From an uncultured Woeseiaceae bacterium (lineage in GTDB: Bacteria; Pseudomonadota; Gammaproteobacteria; Woeseiales; Woeseiaceae), in assembly GCA_947259435.1 (NCBI GenBank), contig CAMYMP010000726.1, positions 6,988 through 13,091 of the forward strand: 6,104 bases of DNA. The letters are read 5' to 3'. Both the position numbers and the translations under genes were made by a program. Of this stretch, positions 1-4,694 are shown piece after piece; the stretch's first letter is position 1; every line of letters starts with the position of its first letter. Under the pieces are notes generated by a model, which saw nothing but the letters and a program-made list of their open reading frames with translations, was not told the DNA's origin and ran no database searches.

Positions 1-35
1 ACGATGCTCTTAACTTGTTCTTCGATACTGCTCAT
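1..35 (-). CDS. acpP: Acyl carrier protein, 5' fragment (N-terminal 11 residues)
   Basis: Only the beginning of the gene is in the window; it runs off the left edge. The minus strand starts with ATG at 35 and reads MSSIEEQVKSI followed by a split codon. This closely matches the start of bacterial acyl carrier proteins, which open with a short Ser-Thr-Ile-Glu-Glu-Arg-Val-Lys type sequence. The protein is the small cytoplasmic carrier that holds acyl chains on a phosphopantetheine arm during fatty acid synthesis; the serine that carries the arm lies outside the window. A good ribosome binding site (AGGAGA at 46-51) sits ten bases upstream. Position downstream of fabD and fabG is the standard order and supports the call. 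The 186-base gap after fabG suggests acpP also has its own promoter, as expected for a very abundant protein. Confidence 0.9.
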   Translation of the reverse strand, partial: MSSIEEQVKSI

Positions 36-45
36 AGTGGTCGCT

Positions 46-51
46 TCTCCT
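46..51 (-). promoter_or_regulatory. Ribosome binding site of acpP
   Basis: On the minus strand AGGAGA lies ten bases before the ATG at 35. It is close to the ideal Shine-Dalgarno sequence and fixes the acpP start. Confidence 0.75.
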
Positions 52-127
52 GAGAAGACTCATCAATAATGTTGCACGGCGGGCCCCGAAGTGGCGCTTG
101 AATGCACCGCAAATAACCCCCAAAAAG

Positions 128-157
128 GCTATAAGTCCTTGTTATTTCAAGGAGCAA
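128..157 (-). promoter_or_regulatory. Probable sigma-70 type promoter of acpP
   Basis: On the minus strand TTGCTC (152-157) and TATAGC (128-133) are separated by 18 bases and lie about 95-120 bases before the acpP start. Each hexamer matches the consensus at four of six positions, so the promoter is plausible but not strong on sequence alone. An inverted repeat (136-153) fills most of the spacer. An alternative -10, TACAAT, lies further upstream near 176-181 but has no convincing -35 partner. The rest of the 36-221 gap shows no gene. Confidence 0.4.
136..153. repeat. Inverted repeat TCCTTG-N6-CAAGGA in the acpP promoter spacer
   Basis: The plus strand reads TCCTTG TTATTT CAAGGA, a perfect repeat with 6-base arms and a 6-base centre. 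It lies between the proposed -35 and -10 of acpP, a usual place for a repressor operator. The arms are short and no T-run follows directly, so a terminator is less likely. I do not recognise the motif as the site of a named regulator. Confidence 0.5.
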
Positions 158-221
158 CCTGACCGTGGGACGGTATTGTATGTGAATAGCCCATGGCAAT
201 CTACACACAATACAAACCAAA

Positions 222-977
222 TCAGGCCATCAGCATGCCGCCGTTGACATGCAGTGTCTCGCCAGTGATATAGCCACCTGCTTTCGATGCCAGAAATAGC
301 ACTGCATTGGCAATGTCATCGCCCTCGCCCAGACGCCCGAGGGGCACCTGTGCCAGCATATTTTCCTGCTGCTGCGCGGGCAGGACGCGCGTCATATCCG
401 TGTCAATAAAGCCCGGCGCAACGACGTTTACGGTAATGTTCCGCGACCCGATCTCGCGTGCCAGTGATTTGGAAAAGCCGATGATGCCGGCTTTGGCGGC
501 TGCGTAGTTGGACTGCCCGGCATTGCCCATGACGCCGATCACCGACGCAATATTGATGATTCGGCCTTGCTTTGCTTTCATCATGCCGCGCAGGCACGCT
601 TTACTGACCCGGTAGACGCCGCTTAGATTCGTTGCTAATACTTCGTCCCATTCATCGGCTTTCATACGCATCAGCAGATTGTCGCGCGTAATCCCAGCGT
701 TATTGACGACGATCGTCGGGCTACCCTCGTTGTCTTGCATGTCCTTGATCGCGGCCTGCACTGACTCATCATCGGCGATGTTGAGCACGATGCCGCGGCC
801 GCTGTCGCCAAGGGCTGCCGATATGGCCTGCGCGCCCGATTCACTGGTTGCCGTGCCAACGACCACCGCGCCAGCCGACGCGAATACCGAGGCAATTGCC
901 GCGCCGATGCCACGCGACGCGCCCGTGATCAGGGCAACCTGACTTTCAAGGGCATTGCTGCTGAACGAACTAGTCAT
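222..977 (-). CDS. fabG: 3-oxoacyl-[acyl-carrier-protein] reductase FabG
   Basis: This 251-residue short-chain dehydrogenase reduces 3-oxoacyl-ACP to 3-hydroxyacyl-ACP with NADPH, the first reduction of each fatty acid elongation cycle in the cytoplasm. The Rossmann glycine motif TGASRGIG is at 18-25 and NNAG at 92-95. The full catalytic tetrad is visible: Asn117 (ATNLSG), Ser145 (NIASVIG), Tyr158 and Lys162 (YAAAK). The C-terminus carries the typical TGETLHVNGGM motif. Every catalytic residue is shifted by seven from E. coli FabG numbering, so the protein has about seven extra N-terminal residues. ATG at 977 is the only suitable start and has AAGGAAA (982-988) just upstream. It follows fabD by 32 bases on the same strand. 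Many short-chain dehydrogenases look alike, but the fabD/acpP context makes FabG secure. Confidence 0.97.
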   Translation of the reverse strand: MTSSFSSNALESQVALITGASRGIGAAIASVFASAGAVVVGTATSESGAQAISAALGDSGRGIVLNIADDESVQAAIKDMQDNEGSPTIVVNNAGITRDNLLMRMKADEWDEVLATNLSGVYRVSKACLRGMMKAKQGRIINIASVIGVMGNAGQSNYAAAKAGIIGFSKSLAREIGSRNITVNVVAPGFIDTDMTRVLPAQQQENMLAQVPLGRLGEGDDIANAVLFLASKAGGYITGETLHVNGGMLMA

Positions 978-1009
978 GTCGTTTCCTTAATGTCTGAAAA
1001 AAAGTTGCC

Positions 1010-1936
1010 TCAGGCCTGCAGCGCTTTTCGCAGTCCATCAAGCGAGTCGATCGTCGCAACCGGGATGGCGCGATTGATGCGGCGTGCCAGTCCGGCGAGC
1101 ACCTTGCCCGGGCCACACTCGATGATCGAGGTCGCACCGGCTTCGTGCATCGCGTGAATCGTCGCGACCCACTGCACGTGTTTGTGTACCTGCCGCGAAA
1201 GTCGCGTTCGGATGTCGTCTGCATCGGTGTATGGAGTCGCGTCCGTCGCATTGATGACCGTGATATCAGGGACAGAGAACTCGACAGACGCCAGCGTTGC
1301 GGCGAGTTTTTCTCCAGCCTCGATCATTAGCGACGAATGCGACGGAACGCTCACAGGCAACAGGATGGCGCGTCGAGCGCCCGCTTCTTCAGCGCGGAAT
1401 ATTGCGTGGTCTACGGCGTCTTTGTGGCCCGCAATCACGACCTGCCCCGGGCAATTGAAGTTGACCGCCTCGGCTAAACCGATACCGGATGCCTCTTCGC
1501 ATACGGCACTGACCGCGTCGTCATCCAGTCCGATAATGGCTGCCATCGCGCTGACGCCAACCGGAACCGCCGCCTGCATTAGCTCTGATCGTTTCTTCAC
1601 GACCTTGATTGCGTCAGCAAAACTCAGGCTGCCGGCACATACCAGCGCCGTGTATTCGCCGAGGCTGTGCCCCGCCACGTGCGACGGCGTCGCTCCGCCC
1701 TCTTGCCGCCAGACCAGCCACGCCGCATAGCCGGCGGTCAACATAGCTGGCTGCGTTACCACGGTCTCGGCGAGTTTTTCAGACGGACCATCCTGCACCA
1801 GCTGCCACAAGTCGTAGCCGAGAATCTCGCTCGCTTCGGCATAGGTTTGCTGCACCACCGCATACTCGCGAGCGAGCTCTGATTGCATGCCCTGAGACTG
1901 AGACCCCTGTCCGGGAAATACCATCGCAATGGTCAA
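1010..1936 (-). CDS. fabD: Malonyl-CoA:ACP transacylase FabD
   Basis: This 308-residue protein moves the malonyl group from CoA to acyl carrier protein, supplying the extender unit for fatty acid synthesis. Length matches the family (about 309 in E. coli). GQGSQ at 9-13 forms the oxyanion side, GHSLGEY holds the nucleophile Ser91, Arg116 binds the malonyl carboxylate, His200 (VPSHSSLM) is the catalytic base, and Gln249 and the CGPGKVL motif (274-280) are present. The start is a TTG at 1936. It is preferred because GGAGAG (1941-1946) is well placed for it and because the N-terminus MTIAMVFPGQ then aligns with E. coli MTQFAFVFPGQ; the ATG at 1924 would be too far from that site. It lies 36 bases downstream of the rhombosortase-like gene and upstream of fabG. 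fabH and plsX, often found just before fabD, are absent. Confidence 0.97.
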   Translation of the reverse strand: MTIAMVFPGQGSQSQGMQSELAREYAVVQQTYAEASEILGYDLWQLVQDGPSEKLAETVVTQPAMLTAGYAAWLVWRQEGGATPSHVAGHSLGEYTALVCAGSLSFADAIKVVKKRSELMQAAVPVGVSAMAAIIGLDDDAVSAVCEEASGIGLAEAVNFNCPGQVVIAGHKDAVDHAIFRAEEAGARRAILLPVSVPSHSSLMIEAGEKLAATLASVEFSVPDITVINATDATPYTDADDIRTRLSRQVHKHVQWVATIHAMHEAGATSIIECGPGKVLAGLARRINRAIPVATIDSLDGLRKALQA

Positions 1937-1940
1937 TTGA

Positions 1941-1946
1941 CTCTCC
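1941..1946 (-). promoter_or_regulatory. Ribosome binding site deciding the TTG start of fabD
   Basis: GGAGAG on the minus strand ends four bases before TTG at 1936 (six bases counting from GGAG). It supports TTG rather than the internal ATG at 1924, which would be 16 bases away. Confidence 0.6.
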
Positions 1947-1971
1947 AGAATTTCACGGCCGCTGGTCGCGA

Positions 1972-2000
1972 ATTATATAGGCGCAGGCCGACGGACTCTA
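1972..2000 (-). promoter_or_regulatory. Likely internal promoter of fabD
   Basis: The minus strand has a perfect TATAAT at 1972-1977, overlapping the TAA stop codon of the rhombosortase-like gene. Seventeen bases upstream is TAGAGT (1995-2000), a poor -35 matching the consensus at three of six positions. Initiation would fall about 30 bases before fabD. This would let fabD-fabG be transcribed independently of the upstream membrane-protein gene. Confidence 0.45.
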
Positions 2001-2416
2001 ATCATGATCAGCGCGGCCGCCACCAGTCCGGCGACCGCACCGTATAAGTGCGACGCAACGATTACCGCCCCGCCGCTGGATTGTTCGGATCCCGGCAGCG
2101 GCCCCACCAGCTGTTCATAAACCAGCTTGCTGACCAGCGCGACGCCGAGAATCCAGAGGTCCATGCGTCCGAAGCGGAACCCCGCGACGATCCCGGCAGC
2201 CAGGAGCCCATGCAGCAATCCCGAAAGCCCTACGTACCAGAGCAATTGTGGTTCGAGAAACCAAAGGCCGAGATCAATGCCGACGACGACGAACAGAATT
2301 ACGAACAGCCACTGTGCCTGGCTCAGGGACGAAGCGATCAGGTACCAGACCAGCAGCAGTCCCAGGACATTTAATAGCAGATGCGAAAAGCCGAGATGCA
2401 CGAAATGGCAGGTCAA
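1973..2416 (-). CDS. Rhombosortase-like rhomboid intramembrane serine protease, apparently 5'-truncated
   Basis: The 147-residue reading is a very hydrophobic protein with about five membrane segments (near 10-30, 36-55, 59-80, 86-104, 117-140). Rhomboid hallmarks are present: HFVHLGFSHLLLN (4-16), the catalytic serine in GLSGLLHG (Ser65) and the catalytic histidine in ASHLYGA (His123). The compact size and HFVHL/HLLLN motif fit rhombosortase (RrtA type), which cleaves GlyGly-CTERM tails of proteins exported by type II secretion; the divergent gsp operon supports this. The only standard start is TTG at 2416, with no good ribosome binding site. In-frame codons upstream (2417-2482) still encode family-like sequence, FYRPALDGGEFWRL, back to an amber stop at 2483-2485. 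A first membrane segment, normal for rhomboids, is not found in any minus-strand frame. It may be a decayed or unusually started gene. The family call is firm; activity is uncertain. Confidence 0.8.
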   Translation of the reverse strand: MTCHFVHLGFSHLLLNVLGLLLVWYLIASSLSQAQWLFVILFVVVGIDLGLWFLEPQLLWYVGLSGLLHGLLAAGIVAGFRFGRMDLWILGVALVSKLVYEQLVGPLPGSEQSSGGAVIVASHLYGAVAGLVAAALIMIRVRRPAPI

Positions 2417-2500
2417 AAGGCGCCAGAATTCTCCGCCATCCAGTGCTGGACGGTAGAAGCTGAGCGAGCTGCGCCCAGTCCGCTAACGAGCGATTTTGCC

Positions 2501-2516
2501 GGTGACTTGAGTCACC
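2501..2516. repeat. Near-perfect palindrome GGTGACT-TG-AGTCACC
   Basis: Seven-base arms with a two-base centre, lying at and just upstream of the -35 region of the proposed gsp promoter. A symmetric site of this size in a divergent intergenic region is typical of a dimeric transcription factor operator. There is no run of T after it on either strand, so it is not a terminator. I do not recognise the regulator. Confidence 0.6.
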
Positions 2517-2543
2517 TTTGCCTAACCCCATGTTTGATATACT
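2515..2543 (+). promoter_or_regulatory. Probable promoter of the gsp operon (extended -10)
   Basis: The plus strand has TGATATACT at 2535-2543: an extended TG motif plus TATACT, which matches the -10 consensus at five of six positions. The -35 is weak: CCTTTG at 2515-2520 gives 17-base spacing, while the better TTGCCT (2518-2523) gives only 14. Extended -10 promoters often have poor -35 elements. Transcription would start near 2550 and leave a leader of about 50 bases before gspG. Confidence 0.5.
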
Positions 2544-2558
2544 GACGTTTATTCAGTA
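2540..2558. repeat. Inverted repeat TACTGA-N7-TCAGTA over the -10/start region
   Basis: Perfect 6-base arms around CGTTTAT, overlapping the end of the -10 element and the expected transcription start of the gsp operon. A protein bound here would block initiation. It resembles a LexA box (TACTG-N10-CAGTA) but the spacing is one base short, so I do not call it LexA. It could equally serve the divergent gene. Confidence 0.55.
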
Positions 2559-2570
2559 ATCGAGTCAATT

Positions 2571-2582
2571 TCGGCGCGCCGA
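2571..2582. repeat. Perfect 12-base GC-rich palindrome in the gspG leader
   Basis: TCGGCGCGCCGA is its own reverse complement. It lies in the untranslated leader, seven bases before the GGAG of gspG. In RNA it could make only a small four-pair hairpin. In GC-rich DNA such a palindrome may be chance. Confidence 0.35.
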
Positions 2583-2588
2583 CGCCGT

Positions 2589-2592
2589 GGAG
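2589..2592 (+). promoter_or_regulatory. Ribosome binding site favouring the GTG start of gspG
   Basis: GGAG lies eight bases before GTG at 2601. The competing ATG at 2628 has only a weaker CAGG about nine bases upstream. Confidence 0.5.
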
Positions 2593-2600
2593 CATTTTCT

Positions 2601-3053
2601 GTGAGTCATTCTGTCAGGCTTCGGCCTATGCCCTACCAGCACCGGGGTTTCACTCTGATCGAGATCATGGTTGTCGTGATCATCATCGGCATTCTCGCGG
2701 CCATTGTTGCGCCGAACGTTATCGGCCGTGTCGACGATGCCCAGATCACCAAGGCCAAGGCAGAGATTGCGAATATCGAAAATGCGATGAAATTCTATCG
2801 TCTCGATAACTTCGCCTATCCATCCAGTGAGCAGGGAATCGAAGCCCTCGTGACGAAGCCCGCAGATCCCAACGTCAAGAACTGGAAGCCGGGCGGTTAT
2901 CTGGAGAGGGTACCGAATGACCCGTGGGGTAACGCGTATCTGTATCTGAATCCGGGCAACCAGGGCGAAATCGACATATACACGCTCGGACGTGATGGGC
3001 GTCCCGGTGGTGAAGGCGTCGATGCCGATATCGGCAATTGGAACCTCGAATAA
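2601..3053 (+). CDS. gspG: Type II secretion major pseudopilin GspG
   Basis: GspG is the major subunit of the periplasmic pseudopilus that drives substrates through the outer-membrane secretin. From GTG 2601 the protein has 150 residues. The prepilin cleavage site is Gly16|Phe17 (HRG|FTLIEIMVVV) with Glu at mature position 5 (Glu21), followed by a hydrophobic helix to about residue 40. The C-terminal motif LGRDGRPGGEGVDADIGNW (129-147) is the conserved calcium-binding loop of GspG. Two starts are possible: GTG 2601, with a good GGAG, gives a 16-residue leader; ATG 2628 gives a 7-residue leader (MPYQHRG), the more usual length. I list the longer form but the shorter is about equally likely. 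It is the first gene of the operon here, directly after a promoter-like region; gspH follows after 31 bases. Confidence 0.96.
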   Translation: MSHSVRLRPMPYQHRGFTLIEIMVVVIIIGILAAIVAPNVIGRVDDAQITKAKAEIANIENAMKFYRLDNFAYPSSEQGIEALVTKPADPNVKNWKPGGYLERVPNDPWGNAYLYLNPGNQGEIDIYTLGRDGRPGGEGVDADIGNWNLE

Positions 3054-3084
3054 GATACGTCTGTCGACGCATCGATCCGGTTTG

Positions 3085-3645
3085 ATGAACGGGCCTTGCC
3101 GTAAATTCGGTTTCTCGCTGATCGAGCTCCTTGTCGTCATTGCGATCGTAGGCATCGTAATGTCCATCGCTCTGTTGTCGCTCGGACTGCTTGGCGATGA
3201 CCGCGAAGTACAGAAGCAGGGGCGGCGCATGATCGCGCTGGTTCAGGTTGCCCAGGATGAGGCGATCATGCAGGGACGCGAATTCGGTTTGGAGGTCATG
3301 GCCGATGCGTATCGCTTTGTCGAGTACGACCCCCTTACGAATTTGTGGGGTGATCTGATCGGTGACGACACGCTGCGAATGAGACAGATGCCTGAAGACC
3401 TTGAGTTCGACTTGTTCCTGGAAGGCCAGCGTGTGTTGCTCGAGTTCGAGCCAGCTGAATTCGGCGATCCCGAGAAGGCAGATCTTCGCGATATTTCCGA
3501 GAACTACGCGCCACATATTCTGATTTTCTCAAGTGGGGACATGACGCCATTTGAGCTTCACATCCTGCGCACAGGAAGTGACCAACAGGTCGTTCTGGAA
3601 AGCAACCTTCTCGGCGATATCAAATTCGCCGACGATGAGGACTGA
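3085..3645 (+). CDS. gspH: Type II secretion minor pseudopilin GspH
   Basis: This 186-residue protein is a minor pseudopilin of the T2SS pseudopilus. The N-terminus MNGPCRKFG|FSLIELLVVIAIVGIV has the prepilin peptidase site after Gly9, Glu at mature position 5 (Glu14) and a hydrophobic helix. The C-terminal half contains ILIFSSGDMTPFELHI (145-160), the SGxxTPFxL signature of GspH. ATG 3085 is chosen because it gives a normal 9-residue leader; the frame is open upstream into gspG (from 2992), but that would add 31 residues with no role. The ribosome binding site before 3085 is weak, and TTG at 3082 is an alternative. It lies between gspG and gspI, with a 6-base gap to gspI. Confidence 0.93.
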   Translation: MNGPCRKFGFSLIELLVVIAIVGIVMSIALLSLGLLGDDREVQKQGRRMIALVQVAQDEAIMQGREFGLEVMADAYRFVEYDPLTNLWGDLIGDDTLRMRQMPEDLEFDLFLEGQRVLLEFEPAEFGDPEKADLRDISENYAPHILIFSSGDMTPFELHILRTGSDQQVVLESNLLGDIKFADDED

Positions 3646-3651
3646 GAAAGC

Positions 3652-4083
3652 ATGATGCGCACGCGCATTCAGGCATTTACGCTCGTCGAGGTCATGGTGG
3701 CCCTCGCCATCATCGCGCTCTCATTGACGGCCGTGGCGGCCAAGATGGGGCGCATGATTGACACGTCGAATTCCATGCGTGAGCGAACCTACGCGAGCTG
3801 GATCGCACAAAACAAAATCACCGAGCTGCGGCTGGCCAATGTCGTTCCCGAGGTCACGGCGAGCAGCGGTGAAGTTGACTACGCCAACACGACGTGGAGT
3901 TGGCGAGCGGTAGTATCCGAGAGCGGCATTGAAAACCTCTTTCGAGTGGACGTTTCGATTTCGTTTGAAAACAACGACGATGTGATACGCACCGTTACAG
4001 GATTCATTGGCGAGCCGGTTCCGCTCGGTCAGAGCAATCGGTCATGGAACAGAGGCTCGGAAAACTCGGGCGCAGAACAATGA
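3652..4083 (+). CDS. gspI: Type II secretion minor pseudopilin GspI
   Basis: This 143-residue minor pseudopilin normally forms the tip complex of the pseudopilus with GspJ and GspK. The N-terminus is MMRTRIQA|FTLVEVMVALAIIALS: a basic leader, the cleavage region, Glu at mature position 5 (Glu13) and a hydrophobic helix. The residue before the cleavage site is alanine, not the usual glycine. YASWIAQNKITELRL (47-61) matches the conserved WxxxNxxxELRL region of GspI. ATG 3652 follows the gspH stop by six bases, with GAGAAAG overlapping the gspH stop as ribosome binding site; the second ATG (3655) is an equal candidate. The end overlaps gspJ by four bases (ATGA). Confidence 0.94.
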   Translation: MMRTRIQAFTLVEVMVALAIIALSLTAVAAKMGRMIDTSNSMRERTYASWIAQNKITELRLANVVPEVTASSGEVDYANTTWSWRAVVSESGIENLFRVDVSISFENNDDVIRTVTGFIGEPVPLGQSNRSWNRGSENSGAEQ

Positions 4084-4694
4084 GGCTATTCCGCAGCAGA
4101 GCATTCACGCTGATTGAGGTGCTCGTCGCGCTCGCAGTATTCGGCATCATGTCCATGCTGGCCTATGCTGCACTCGGGTCCACGCTCTCGAATGCGGACT
4201 ACCTGGCCAATCGCATGGACCGGCTGCAGTCCGTACAGCGCACGATCCGGTACCTCAGCAGCGATTTGATTCAGACCGCGCCACGTCCGGTTCGCACGGA
4301 ACTCGGCGACGGCTTCAGCCCGGCGCTGCAAACGAGTCTGAGCTCCGACATACTTCTGGAAATGACGCGTGGCGGTTGGAGTAACCCGGCCGGACTCCCG
4401 CGCGGAACGTTGCAGCGCGTTGCCTATCGTCTCGAGGAAGACGAACTGGTTCGCTATCACTGGACGGTGCTCGACCGCACGTTTGCGAACGAGCCAATCG
4501 GAACGGTGCTGCTGGATCAGGTCGAAAGCCTCTACTTTCGTTATTACCAGGCTAATGGCGAGGTATCGGAAATCTGGCCGCCCCTGACGCAACAAGGTGG
4601 CGGCGCACTCCGTCTGCGGCCTCGCGCCGTCGAAATCGTCTTGACCCTTGTCGATCAGGGAGAGATTCGGCGGCTCCTCGAGGTCTCACCGTGA
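4080..4694 (+). CDS. gspJ: Type II secretion minor pseudopilin GspJ
   Basis: This 204-residue minor pseudopilin is a partner of GspI and GspK in the pseudopilus tip. The N-terminus MRLFRSRA|FTLIEVLVALAVFGIM has a basic 8-residue leader, alanine before the cleavage point, Glu at mature position 5 (Glu13) and a hydrophobic helix. The central region, with SVQRTIRYLSSDLIQ and APRPVR, and the later RGTLQRVAYRLEEDEL are typical of GspJ. ATG 4080 overlaps the gspI stop in an ATGA junction, which suggests translational coupling; the in-frame ATG at 4044 would give a 20-residue leader and is less likely. The 3' end overlaps gspK by four bases (GTGA). Confidence 0.94.
   Translation: MRLFRSRAFTLIEVLVALAVFGIMSMLAYAALGSTLSNADYLANRMDRLQSVQRTIRYLSSDLIQTAPRPVRTELGDGFSPALQTSLSSDILLEMTRGGWSNPAGLPRGTLQRVAYRLEEDELVRYHWTVLDRTFANEPIGTVLLDQVESLYFRYYQANGEVSEIWPPLTQQGGGALRLRPRAVEIVLTLVDQGEIRRLLEVSP

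Noticed and set aside
32..220. 62-codon minus-strand open frame across the fabG-acpP gap
   Set aside because: It resembles no family I know, overlaps the likely acpP promoter and ends inside acpP. It is best explained as chance.
996..1020. T7 run on the minus strand just after the fabD stop, considered as a terminator between fabD and fabG
   Set aside because: The preceding stem is only about three pairs (GCC-TGA-GGC), too weak for an intrinsic terminator, and fabG lacks a clear promoter of its own, so read-through is expected.
1182..1730. 182-codon plus-strand open frame opposite fabD
   Set aside because: It is antisense to a fully intact fabD, has biased low-complexity composition and no recognisable domain.
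2274..2531. 85-codon minus-strand frame that could supply the missing N-terminus of the rhombosortase-like gene by frameshift
   Set aside because: The sequence is hydrophilic, with no membrane segment, and does not resemble the start of a rhomboid. A simple frameshift does not restore the protein.
2540..2558. LexA (SOS) box upstream of gspG
   Set aside because: CTG to CAG spacing is 9 bases rather than the required 10, and secretion pseudopilins are not usual SOS genes. It is kept only as an unidentified dyad.
2565..3516. Two long minus-strand open frames (221 and 213 codons) opposite gspG and gspH
   Set aside because: Their composition is rich in Arg, Asp and His with no domain, and the opposite strand encodes clear pseudopilins. 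They are antisense shadows in GC-rich DNA.
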